Assembly: GCA_026545225.1 (NCBI GenBank)
Contig: CM048850.1
Coordinates: forward strand, 6,700,001 to 6,764,000
Origin: Cornus controversa
Lineage: Eukaryota > Streptophyta > Magnoliopsida > Cornales > Cornaceae
Direction: 5' to 3'
DNA length: 64,000 nucleotides
Shown: in pieces, positions 40,567-51,779 of the stretch
Layout of the letters: each line of letters begins with the position of its first letter
Position numbering within the stretch: position 1 is the first letter of the stretch
Notes under the pieces: generated by a model
The model's input: the letters and a program-made list of their open reading frames with translations, nothing else
Databases searched by the model: none
Told to the model about the DNA's origin: nothing
Made by a program: the position numbers and the translations under genes

Positions 40567-42635
40567 CAACATATTCTTCTTTCTTTCTCCATTGATTTTG
40601 AGGGACTTAGGTCCATAATTGGGGTTCACTGAAGAAGAGAGAAAATGGTCTATGCGTTGAGGGATCAAGGTTGATCAGTCCAGAATCAATTTCAGAAAAA
40701 GTTGGGTTTTGAGAGAATTGGGAAAATTTCATTTAGAAGCTCTTCCAAATTGAGGTAGGGATGCCTAACCTATAGAATCCGAAGTTTTTGTGAGTATATT
40801 GGTTGTTAAGGCAACCAATTGGTTATGTGGGATAATTAGATATTTTTCAATGATAAAACATACTTAATTACGCCAATTGATGAATTCATTATGCTAGATT
40901 GGATAATTTTATTATGAAGCAAATTGGGATTGAATTGTGAAAGAATTATGCAAATTCATGTATATTGTTAAGGTGATGCTTATATGTTTAATGAAATTCC
41001 TTGGAGTGTGTTTGAATGTGAAAGCATGCTCAATTATCAATGTAGATGATATGGAATATGTAAAGTGTAATGTATGATTTAATTGTCAATATAGAAATGA
41101 CATGAAATGTGGAAGATGTGAAATATGTTCAATGTGTATGCATGTGATGTTTAAATGAGAAATTGTATAAACATGATAATTGGATGTTCCCTTGACTTGA
41201 GTTACAAATTCACATTGGTATGAACATGTGGGGTGCATCATTGATGGTTTGGTGAGGGTGGTGAACTCAATTGGATTGAGAGCCCTCTTGAATTGGCATA
41301 GTATTTCATTATAAATCCATGTGAGACAATTCGGCTTTGGAACCCTGTGGAACGACCCTTAATTGAGGCGGACTAGAATGGAAAAGAATACTCCCTAAAA
41401 TGGAGTCCTCCGATAAGGTAAACTGGCTTTGGAACCTCGGTTAGGTGGGATTGGGTGGCCGGTAAAATTGAAACCCAAAAGATGTGTAGAGAGGATGAGG
41501 GAGTTGTGCATGTCATATCGTATTTACACGTTGTTTATGATATGGTTGTGATACATGAATATTTGCTTAACATGGTTAAATACAAGTGTATGTTTATGTG
41601 AAATTCAAGGAGTGTGCAAAATTGTGTTTTAAACATTCCTACTGAGCGTGTGGTTGCTCATCCCATGAAGATGAACTCTTTTTAGGAAATAGAAAAGAGG
41701 TGATGGAGTCTCCCTAATTGTGAATTGGTTCGGAGCGGAGTTAAGTCATTTAAACACCATATTATCACTTTATTTGAATGAATGTCTGGATTGTGGACTA
41801 TATGCATGTGAGAAACATGTATTGACCATTTGTGTTCGAGAACATGTATTAATTATATTTTATGATTGTATACGTTTAATTACGCTTTGAAGCATGAATT
41901 GTTTATAACTTATAATTTCATACATTGTAAGCATGGTCTCAAGTATGGTAGGATGCTAGACGTTTTAAATGATGAACTCTCATTTATGTTTATTTTCACA
42001 AATATAACTTGTGGGAAATGTTGTGTTGATGAAATGCATTTTATCAATGTCCAAGCATGTATGTATGTTTAATGGCAAAAGAAAGTGTATAAATATAAAA
42101 AATAATGCATAGAGTTGTCCCCTTAAGTTGAGGAGTTTGTGGAGGATGAATTAAGGTTTGAAAATAGTGAGAAACAGGTTCTAGAGAGTTTCAACTGGTT
42201 GAAACATCTATCAGCCGACTGAAATGGTGAGATACCGAACATTTGTATCTGTAGCGTCTGCAGGGACCTGTTTCGGTTGGTTGAAACAACCTTTCAGCTA
42301 ACCAAAAAGCCACTTTTAGCCAACCAAAGCTGGAGGGTAGCCAGCCGATGGATTGCCTAGGTTTCAGCCTAATAATGGGACATCCTTTAACCGACTGAAC
42401 CCTGATTGTGGGCTCATTATGTACTAATTTTGCTTAGAGGATTCATGGGTCCTACATAGGGACTCATTGTGAATAAAATTTAAGCTTCCATTTTGTTACA
42501 ACGATGACGATTGAGGGTTGAATCCAAGTATTCCATATAGGAGACTTGGGTAAGCTTAGAGAGTTGAAATTTAGGAATGTGGGTTTATGACTTAATCACA
42601 CTCAGTTTTCGGGAGTCAAAAATTGAGGCATGACA
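40087..42635 (+). repeat. Element B 5' LTR
   Basis: 2,549 bp. It differs from the 3' LTR by an extra stretch near its start (TAACTGTAATCATTTTTGTC) and a different microsatellite. It contains a promoter-like TCTATAAATAGC (about 40460-40471), a CATTCCTACTGAGC block (41634-41647), and a cluster of TTTCAGCCGACTGAAA-like words at 42184-42400. Confidence 0.88.
40525..40565. repeat. AT microsatellite inside element B 5' LTR
   Basis: About twenty TA dinucleotides just downstream of GTGAGGGACA. The equivalent site in the 3' LTR holds an AC run followed by an AT run. Confidence 0.95.
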
Positions 42636-43068
42636 GATTGGTATCAAAGCATAGCATGTTGTTAGAGTTTAATTGGGTTTGAATACCTAGGGATGATGTG
42701 TAATGGTTGAGTTACGTGTAGTTTCATGATTGGTTAGAACTTTGAGTTTGATAACCTAGAAACACGTGTACACATGACATAGTTAATATAAGAACTTATG
42801 TGCATGTGAAGTGTGCTTATATGATAATATGCTAAGTACTTATGTGATAACATGTATTATATATATGTGTTGAAATGAAAACATGATTATGTGATAACAT
42901 GAGTATATGTTATGGGTTAACTTAAAAACATATGTTTATGTGATTAAATATGTGTTGAGGAGCATGCTTATATGACACGTGAGAAAATGATAATATGTTG
43001 TTATGTTGTGAAGTTATTTGATCAGGTTGAAAATAAAAAATGTGATAACTTGTTGTGTTGTCCTATAT

Positions 43069-44030
43069 CTTGAATAGACAGAAATATACTACCTAGACGT
43101 CGAGGAGGGGGAATTAGGGGCGGAGTGCCCGAGGGAAACTATTTGGTCATTGATATGACCACGACCCTCCGTGTCTTTGTGAGAGCAGCTGCTAACGAGG
43201 TGCAACAACCGGTGGTGCAATCGAAAATGAATGAGGTTGAAAGGAGATTCAAATTCATCACTCGCTTTAAGAAGTTGATGCCTCCAAGCTTTGAGGATAG
43301 TTTGGATCCGTTGATAGTAGAAAATTGGTTGGAACAAGTGGAGAAGTACTTGAAAATGATGTCCACACCCGATATTGGCATGAAAGTCATTCTTGTTACC
43401 TATTTATTTTCGGGTGGAGTGGAACTTTGGTGAAAGTCGGTGAGTGACCGATATGATGTCGAGGCTATGCCATGGGAAGAGTTTAAGACTCTATTCCCTG
43501 AGCATTATTTTCCTAGGCCAAAGAGAAGGACTTTGAGGAAAGAGTTTGAAGATCTTGTTTATGATGGCATGACTATAACAGAGTATGAGAACAAGTTTAT
43601 TTCCCTTTCACACTTCGCACTCGAAGTAGTGAGAGATGGGAAGGAAAAGACGTGGAGGTTCATCAATGGCCTACACCATTTAGTTAGACCATTTGTATCC
43701 ATCTTGGGGTTGAAGGTATATGCCGAGGCGGTTGAGAAGGCCTTGATAACAGAAGTTGAAGTGAAAGATACGCAGGAGAAGAGAGAGACATTGAGGCAAA
43801 GCAAGGCCTTAATAATAGCTTCAGAGGGGCATGCAAAGAAGAAGTTCAAGGGTAGTTCTTCTCATACAATTGGTTCAATGGAACAGCCGATGGCACGTTC
43901 TACACCTACTATTCCCTTGTCCTTAGCATCTACTAGAGTGGAGGAGGTGTACTACAAGTGTAAGCAACCGGGGCACTACAAGTCAGATTGTCCTTCGAGA
44001 GCACCCATGAGAGCACCTTAAAGTCAGCTT
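43069..44030 (+). pseudogene. Element B gag with two zinc knuckles
   Basis: The frame opens PRRRGGGIRGGVPEGN at 43089; the expected start codon ATG is ATA at 43083-43085. Then come the gag core (VERRFKFITRFKKLMPPSFE, DPLIVENWLEQVEKYLKMMS), a stop at 43432-43434 where Trp is expected, RYDVEAMPWEEFKTLFPEHY, and VYDGMTITEYENKFISLSHF. The first knuckle reads YYKCKQPGHYKSDC, with Tyr for the first Cys. The second, just after a stop, is intact: CFSCGQQGHMRREC at about 44052-44093. Confidence 0.88.
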
Positions 44031-44299
44031 ATGGGGTAGCCTAGCACAATGACTTGCTTTAGTTGTGGGCAGCAGGGGCACATGAGGAGGGAGTGTCCTC
44101 AGCAGGGCAGAGATACTCGGGGTGGTCAGGGCTCACATTAGAGGTCGGCTCAGACCATTACTACACAATCGAGCTATAGAGCATTCTCTCCACCGTAGCC
44201 AGTTATATCTGCACAGAGTGCGAGACCAGTGAGGGGATTTACCCTTAGTGCATCCACATAGTAGTTAGTTTTTCAGTGGTTAGAGGTATATTTCTAGTG

Positions 44300-44779
44300 T
44301 ACAATTCTTGGGCACATATATTGATTGATTCATGTGCATCTTATTCATTTATTGCTACATCAATTTCATAGGCTTTGGGGCTTGAGGTTAGTCCTTTGGG
44401 TAAAATAGTTTGTGTTGATACGCTAGTGGGCGGTATAGTAATCCTCGACAAAGTGTGCCGGGAATGTGTTATTGAGATAGCCGAGAGGACACTTGAGTTT
44501 CATTTTATTCTCTTAGATATGAGTAATTTTAACATCATACTTGGGATGGATTGGATGTCGGAGTTTCATGCTACGATAGACTGTTTTAGAGGGAGGGTGA
44601 CGATTGGCACGCTTGAGGGTGATTGCTTTTATTTTGTGGGAGATTGGGGTAACTCCTATACTTCACTATGCTATGGCATTAGCAGTCGAGAGCGACACAA
44701 TTTTATCTTGGCTAGTCTTTTGATCGAGGGAGAGGAGATAGCAAGAGAGGTATACCCGACAGTAGTGTGTGAATTTTAG
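44300..44779 (+). pseudogene. Element B retropepsin-like protease
   Basis: The active-site block reads LIDSCASYSF (about 44322-44351), so the catalytic Asp-Ser-Gly has become Asp-Ser-Cys. The rest is typical: LGLEVSPLGKIVCVDTLVGG, LLDMSNFNIILGMDWMSEFH. One stop lies between the two parts. It would not be an active enzyme. Confidence 0.82.
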
Positions 44780-44796
44780 ATGTCTTTCTGGAGGAT

Positions 44797-46090
44797 TTGA
44801 CAGATTTACCTCCTAAGAGAGAGGTAGAGTTTGGGATTGATCTTATACTTGGTACGTCACCCATTTCTATGGTACCATATCGAACGGCACCAGCAGAGTT
44901 GGTAGAATTAAAGCGCCAATTGGATGATTTGAAAGCTAAAGGCTTTATTAGACCGAGTGCAGGGAGCACCAGTGTTGTTTCCTAAGAAGAAAGATGGTGC
45001 TTTGAGATTGTGCATTGATTATCGAAAGTTGAATCATGTGACAATCAAGAACAAGTATCCATTACCGAGGATAGATGATCTATTTGATCAATTGAAGGGA
45101 GCTTCCTACTTTTCAAAAATTGATTTAAGGATGAGGATATCCACAAAATGGCTTTCCATACGCAGTATGGGCACTATGAATTCCTTGTAATGCCATTCGG
45201 TTTGACTAATGCACCGGCAACATTTATGGATTTGATGAACCACACATTTTATGAGTACCTTGATACTTTTGTGGTAGTGTTTGTGGATGACATACTTGTG
45301 TACTTATCTTCGGAGGAGGAACATGAGTTACATTTGAAGACAAGTTTACAAATCCTTAGAGAGCACTGATTGTACGCTAAGTATGAGAAGTGCGAGTTTT
45401 GGCTCCAAGAGGTGAAATTCCTTGGATATGTTGTTTCTAGAGGTGGAGTATCAGTTGATCCATCTAAGATTGAGGTCGTAATGGGTTGGGAGAGTCCAAA
45501 GAGTCTTTTTGAGATTTGAAGTTTTCTGGTTTGGCTGGCCATTATAGAAGGTTTGTGAAAGATTTCTCTATTATTTCAGCACCAATGACACGAATCACTC
45601 GTAAGGGTGTAAAGTTTGTGTGGAATGAAGTATGTGAGTTAGCCTTTTGTGAATTGAAGAAACGGTTGATTACAACTCCTATTTTGGTATACCCGAGCAT
45701 GGCTTGGGGTATGCGATTTATTGTGATGTTTCGAGGAGCGGTCTAGGTTGCGTGTTGATGCAATGTGACGGAGTAGATGCTTATGGGTCTAGACAATTAA
45801 AGACTCACAAGCATAACTATCCTACGCATGACCTAAAGCTAGTAGTGATCTTTGCTTTGAAAGGGTGGAGACACTACTAGTATGGTGAGAGATTTGAGGT
45901 GTATTCGGATCACAGAAAGTCTCAAGTACCTTTTCTCCCAAAATGACTTGAATATGAGACAGAGGTGATGGGTTGAGTATATGGAGGATTACAATTTCAA
46001 TTTGCAATATCATCCGAGAAAGCAAATGTAGTGGTGGATGCATTAAGCATGAAGTCTCACGGGACTCTAGCTAGCATTGCCATTTTGGAA
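44797..46090 (+). pseudogene. Element B reverse transcriptase and RNase H
   Basis: Fingers and palm: [67 protein letters not shown], and the catalytic [12 protein letters not shown] (VDD at about 45283-45291). The thumb is FLGYVVSRGGVSVDPSKIEV. RNase H follows with HYRRFVKDFSIISAPMTRIT and decayed remnants to about 46090. A frameshift near 44960-44980 and several stops break it. Confidence 0.9.
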
Positions 46091-46299
46091 TAGAAAATGA
46101 TGGAAGATTTCTCAGAGTTAGGGTTGTGTTTCAGGGATGATAGTGGGCTAGCTACGTTGTTTAGCTTGATAGCTCAACCTATGCTTGTAAGCAAGGTGAT
46201 CGAGGCACAGAAGAGGGATAGTGTGTTGGAGTCTATTCGCTCACCGATTGTTGGTGGTATGATAGTGGTGGGTTGGACCTTGCATTCCGATGGGGGTCT

Positions 46300-47590
46300 A
46301 TGATTTAAAGGGTTAATAGTAGTTCCTTCTAATTGTTGTGATGACGTATTACGGGAATTCCATTATTCTCGTTTTGCAGTTCATCCTGGTGGCATCAAAA
46401 TGTACCATAATGTGAGACGCCAATATTGGTGGTGGGGTATGAATAAAGATATGGCATAGTTTGTGGCGAGATGCCTTACTTGTCAACAAGTAAAGACAGA
46501 ACATCAAAAGCTAGCTGGGTTATTGCAACCATTGCCAGTAGCAGAGTGGAAATGAGAACATATTACCATGGACTTGTGATGAGTCTTCCGAGATCAAACA
46601 AGGGTAATGATACGATTTGGGTTGTTGTGGATAGATTCACCAAAATAATTCACTTCTTGCCTATGAGGTTGAATGATGATGTGAGGAGGCTCAATAAGTA
46701 ATACGTAAAGTAGATTGTAAGATTACATGGGGTTCCAGTATCCATCGTATTGGATAGTGATCCACGGTTCACTTCGAGATTCTGGCAGGGATTCCAAACG
46801 GTTTTGGACACCGAGTTGCACTTTAGCATAACATTTCATCCTCAGACTGACGGACAATTAGAGCATACTATACAGATATTGGAGGATATGCTTCATGCTT
46901 GTATAATTGATTTTAGCGGTGGTTGGGAGGACCATTTGCCACTTGTGGAGTTTGCCTACAACAACAGTTATTAGTCTAGTATTGAGATGGCACCATTTGA
47001 GGCATTGTACGACAAACCTTATAGATCTCCAGTTTGTTGGATTGACGTGGGTGAGACCACAACCTTAGGGCCAGATATTGTGCATGAGACTATAGAAAAG
47101 ATTAAGTTGATTAGGCAGCGATTGTTGACAGTTTAGAGTTGACAAAAGAGCTATACCGATCGGAGGAGGAGACTGTTATCTTTTGAGGTGGGATACTATG
47201 TGTTTTTGAATGTTTCACCATAGAAATGATTGATGTGCATCAGATAGAGTGGCAAGTTGTCACCGAGATACATTGGACCATTTGAGATCTTTGAGTGTGT
47301 TGGTGAGGTGGCCTATAGAATGGCTTTGCCACCACAGTTGAAAAAGGTTCACAACGTATTCTATGTCTCGATGTTGAGGAAATATGAACTTGATTCATCA
47401 CATGTTCTAAGTTGGGTAGACGTTGAGTTCGATGAGGACTTCACCTATGAGGAGAGACTAGTTCAGATTCTTGATGCTAAAGAGTAAGTTCTGTGGGGTA
47501 ACATCATTCCTTTGGTCAAAACTTTGTGACATCATCACAATGTTGAGGAAGCTACTTGGGAACGAGAGTAGGAAGTTCATTCTAGGTATC
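46300..47590 (+). pseudogene. Element B integrase with Tekay-type C-terminus
   Basis: Zinc finger: HYSRFAVHPGGIKMYHNVRR and RCLTCQQVKTEH. Core: TIWVVVDRFTKIIHFLPMRL, SIVLDSDPRFTSRFWQGFQT, FHPQTDGQLEHTIQILEDML and VEFAYNNSY. C-terminus: GPFEIFECVGEVAYRMALPP, HNVFYVSMLRKYELDSSHVL, then a chromodomain-like NIIPLVKTL and HHNVEEATWERE. Stops are frequent. Chromodomains of this group guide integration towards heterochromatin (family knowledge). Confidence 0.88.
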
Positions 47591-47653
47591 CAAACTAGTT
47601 TCCTTCAGGTATGGCCTAATTTCAGGGACGAAATCCTTTTATGTTGGATAGGT

Positions 47654-48057
47654 TGTAAGAATTTTCCTTTATTTTCAATTATTGTCATATTAATACTTTA
47701 AATGATTATACATTTATTTTAAATGTAAAATACATGTTTAGAGAACTTATTTGAGGTTTGGGAAAGTTTCCGGATTCGGGTCCGGTTGACCTAGGATACG
47801 GGCCCAGTGGACCCAGAAAATTTGAAAGTGTCGAAATAACTTCAAATTAGGAGGGTAGCTTAAATTAAATAGTTGACGCACTACATAATCAATTTTGTAT
47901 CAATCGGAGTTACGAAACTCAGAAAACAAGTACGAGAAGAAGGTTTAGTAAAAATGTAGCGACATTTTTGTAAATAAGAATAGGTTAGATTCTATAAATA
48001 GCAAAGGGAGAATTCAGCTCTTCAATCTCATTCTCCCAGCAGCCATGAGGGACACAC

Positions 48058-48111
<54 letters not shown>

Positions 48112-50162
48112 ACATCTTCTTCTTCCTTTCTCTATTGATTTTGAGAGACTTAGGTCCATAATTAGAGTTCACTGAAGAAGAAAGAAACGTTCTATATGTC
48201 GAGGGCTTGAGTTTGATTGGTCCAGAATCAATTTCAAAGAAAGTTGGGTTTGGAGAGAATTGGGAAAAATTCATTTGAAAGCTTTTCCAAATTGAGGTAG
48301 GGATGCCTAATTCATAGAATTTAGGATTTTTGTGAGTATATTGGTTGTTAAGTCAACCAATTGGTTATGTGAGATAATTAGATATTTTTCAAAGGTAAGG
48401 CATGCTTAATTATGCCAATTGATGAATTCATTATGCTAGATTGGATAATTTTATGTTCATAATTGCCATAGTTAATTATGAAGCAAGTTGGGATTGAATT
48501 GGGAAAGAATTATGCAAATTCATGTATATTGTGAAGGTGATGCTTATATATTTGATGAAATGCCTTGGAGTGTGTTTGAATGTGAAAGTATGCTCAATTG
48601 TCAATGTAGATGATATAGAATGTGCAAAGTGTAATGTATAATTTAATTGTCAATATAGAAATGACATGAAATGTGGAAAATGTGAAATATGTTCAATGTG
48701 TATGCATGTGATGTTTAAATATGAAATTGTATAAACATGATAATTGGATGTTCCATTGACTTGAGTTGCAAATGCACATTGGTATGAACATGTGGGGTGC
48801 ATCATTGATGGTTTGGTGAGGGTGGTGAGCTCAATTGGGTTGAGAGCCCTCTTAAGGTGGCATAATATTTCATTATAAATCCATGTGGGGTAATCCGGCT
48901 TTGGAACCCTGTAAAGTGATCCTTAATTGGGGTTCTGGACTAGAATAGAAGAGAATACTCCCTAAAATGAAGTCTTTCGATGAGGTAAACTGGCTTTGCA
49001 TCCTTGGTTAGGTGGGATTAAGCGGCCTATAAAATCGAAATCCAATGGATGTGTGGAGAGGATGAGGGAATCGTGCATATCATATCGCATTTACACGTTG
49101 ATTATGATATGATTGTGATATATGGATATTTGCTTAACATGATTAAATGCAAATGTATGTTTATGTGATATTCACGAAACTTACGAAATTGTGTTTTATA
49201 TATTCCTACTGAGTGTATGATTTCTTATCCCATAAGGATTAACTCTTTTCAGGAAATGGAAAAGAGGTGATAGAGTCTCCCCAATTGTGAATTGGTGTGT
49301 AGCGGAGTTGATTCGTTTAAAAACCTTATTATCACTTTATTTGAATGTATATCCGAATTGTGTACTATATGCATGTGACAAACATGTAATGACCATTTTT
49401 TGTTTGAGAACATGTATTAATTATGCATTATGGTTATATACGTTTAATTACGTTTTGAAGCATGAATTGTTTATGACTTATAATTTCATACATTGTAAGC
49501 ATTGTATCAAGTATGTTTATTTCCACATATATAACTTGTGAGAAATGTTGTGTTGATGAATTGCATTTTATCAATGTCTAAGCATGCATGTATGTTTAAT
49601 GGCAAAAAAAAATGTATAAATGCATAAAATAATGCATAGACTTGTCCCATTGAGTTGAGGAGTTTGTGGAGGATAAATTAAGGTTTTAAAACAGTGAAAA
49701 ACATGTTCTGGAGAGTTTCAACCGGTTGAAACATCCATCAGTCGACCAAAATGGTGAGATACCGAACATTTGCATATGTAAAATTTGTAGAGACCTGTTT
49801 CAATCAGTCGAAATAGCCCTTCAGCCGACCGAAAAGTCTCTTTTAGCTGACCGAAGCTAGAAGGTAGCCAGCTGATGGATTGCCCATGTTTCAGCTTGCT
49901 GATGGGACATCATTCAACTGACCAAACCCTAATTGTGGGCTCATTATGTACTGATTTTGCTTAGAGGCTTTATGGGTCCTACATAGGGACTCATGGTGAA
50001 TAAAATTTAAGCTTTCGGTGTGTTATGACGATAACGATTGAGGGTTGAATCCAAGTATTCCATGTAAGAGACTTGGGTAAGCTTAGAGAGTTGAAATTTA
50101 GGAATGTTGGTTTATGACTTAATCAACCTCGATTTTTGGGAGTCGAAAATCGGGGTGTGACA
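47654..50162 (+). repeat. Element B 3' LTR
   Basis: 2,509 bp, starts TGTAAGAATTTTCC and ends GGTGTGACA. It is colinear with the 5' LTR. The word cluster (49720-49920) is conserved in position, although individual words differ. Confidence 0.88.
48052..48109. repeat. AC then AT microsatellite inside element B 3' LTR
   Basis: An (AC)n run passes through TACATA into an (AT)n run. Same site as 40525-40565 in the other LTR. Confidence 0.95.
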
Positions 50163-51250
50163 AATATACTATGTTTTATATGTGTCTAATGTGCACGTAT
50201 ACATGTATATATCAAAGAATTGTCCAAGTGACCCATACATGGGGTTTGGAGTTACCCAACCATGTTATGGAAGTGGTGAAATTACCCACTAAAAGTATGA
50301 CCGTTGGAGTTATCTAATCATACTAAGGCTAATGCCTAGAAATCAGAGTTGTCCAAAAATCTTGTGACCGTCGGAGTTGTCCACTCACAATGGCAAAACC
50401 AATATATTGTCGGGAATGTATGATTCTTCGGAGTTGTCCAAATCATACGGGTGTCTTCACAGTTGTCCAACACCACATGATTGTCGTAGTTGACCAATCA
50501 TGTCTATGTATCATATTATGACCGAAAAATATGTAAATATCATGATGATTATGTGTTTAACTATTAAGCATAGTGAATGGATTAAATGCATACATGTTGA
50601 ATTGCATTTGCATTAATTTGACATGAGAACATTGAATATGCCATGTAGAATAGCGTTATCGTTATTGCACATCATGTAGGTTGGTGTCGGGTCAATGCCT
50701 AGGTGGGTTGGGGCATTCCTACTGAGCTTGTTGTTTTGCTCACCCCTCTCCCCCAAACTTCTTTACTGATAAGACACCAGTGGTGGACGGAACTTGAATA
50801 GCTAGGTGGAGTTCCTTGTAGCACTTTTGAGATATTTTGAATGTTGTAGATATTGTTATCCATGTCTACTTATGGCATATTGATTTTTGAATCCTCTTAT
50901 GTAAACCATGTGAACAATTTATGAATTTGGAGAAATGTACGAGTAGAACATATGTTTTGGATTCAATGAATGAAATGTATGATTTTAAAGCATTTCATTT
51001 ATGTTTCAATGTTACATGAGTGAAATGAGGATAGAGAACATATTTTTAGGTGAATAAGGTATGTGGTTGAGCAAATGAGAATTCTACAGAATTTGCAGTC
51101 GAGTGATTATGATGCATCGAAATCCCCATGATGCATCAAAAATGCCACGACGATGTATCGTAATAATGTTGAGGAATTGGGTTGAAAATCAGCACATTTC
51201 GCAGGATATAGCGATACATCTACAATGCATCGTAAATTACGATACATCAT
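50163..51250 (+). mobile_element. Element A 3' LTR, second part
   Basis: It resumes directly after element B. It contains a hairpin array (50237-50503), then GGGGCATTCCTACTGAGC (about 50710-50727) with GCTCACCCC, a block shared with the LTRs of element B, and a cluster of GATGCATCG/CGATGTATCG words at 51108-51248. The right border is unclear because element C begins at 51251. Total LTR A would be about 2.07 kb. Confidence 0.65.
50237..50503. repeat. Array of hairpins with similar 17-nt loops and variable stems
   Basis: Six clear units: stems 50237-50242/50260-50265, 50294-50300/50318-50324, 50362-50367/50385-50390, 50418-50424/50442-50448, 50450-50453/50471-50474 and 50475-50480/50498-50503. 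Each encloses exactly 17 nt resembling CCGTCGGAGTTGTCCAA. The stem words are ACATGG, AGTATGA, TTGTGA, GTATGAT, GGTG and ACATGA, and every one pairs perfectly with its partner. Two decayed units lie at about 50272-50290 and 50334-50362. The last three units are contiguous or one base apart. The function is unknown; in LTR RNA they could fold as stem-loops. Confidence 0.85.
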
Positions 51251-51719
51251 TGTGGGGGAAAATATTTCCACCAATAAAAGAGGTACACTTATACAGAAGA
51301 AAAGTCAAATATTTTATATGGCATGGTCCAAGTCAGTAAAAGGGAAAGATATGTGGCAACACACGTGGTAAAGGCTCAGCAACTTGTCTCCCAAGTCAAC
51401 AAGAGTTTATTGGAAATAAAATTAGAAAAGAAAAGCAGAATCCTACACACAAAGGAGGACAAATCCAACTGAAACTAGGAGTTCATTGTGTATAAATATA
51501 AGACTTAGGGCAATAGGAAGGGTATCAAGAAATATACGAGCTCGTATCTCTATAATACCTGGAAAAGAATATAAAAACGTATCCTCTCATCTATGGATGT
51601 AGGCCGAATTATGCCAAACTATATAAATCTCGTGTGTCATTATTCTTGCATTTATTTTCTTGAGTGTTCTTTATTCATCATTTGTTTGACTTTTTATTTG
51701 GCAATTTTTTACACCAACA
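51251..51719 (+). repeat. Element C 5' LTR
   Basis: 469 bp from TGTGGGGGAAAATATTTCC to ACACCAACA. It has a TATA region (GTATAAATATAAG at about 51489-51501). The internal start CTTTGGCACCGTCTGTGGG follows immediately and serves as the primer-binding-site region. Confidence 0.78.
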
Positions 51720-51779
51720 CTTTGGCACCGTCTGTGGGAAGCGTTCTATTATTTTTCATTGAAAACTTGAAAAATTCGT

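Larger units (their letters stand above)
40087..50162 (+). mobile_element. Element B: complete Tekay/Del-like Ty3-gypsy retrotransposon, nested in the LTR of element A
   Basis: Two long direct repeats (40087-42635 and 47654-50162, about 2.5 kb each) both begin TGTAA and end TGACA. They flank a primer-binding site (TGGTATCAAAGC, 42639-42650) and gag-pol. LTR length, gene order and the integrase C-terminus fit the Tekay (Del) chromovirus lineage. The flanking 5-mers TATAT and AATAT match at 4 of 5 positions. The two LTRs differ by many substitutions and small indels, so the insertion is old. The coding region has many stops. Confidence 0.9.

Noticed and set aside
40354-40668. Minus-strand ORF with IYIYIY repeats, and its partner at 48014-48274
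   Set aside because: Both are translations of the AT/AC microsatellites in the two LTRs of element B.
50205-50290. A further hairpin of the 17-nt-loop type near 50272-50290
   Set aside because: AGTGG/CCACT pairs, but the enclosed length is 9 nt and the outer flanks do not pair. I counted it only as a decayed unit.
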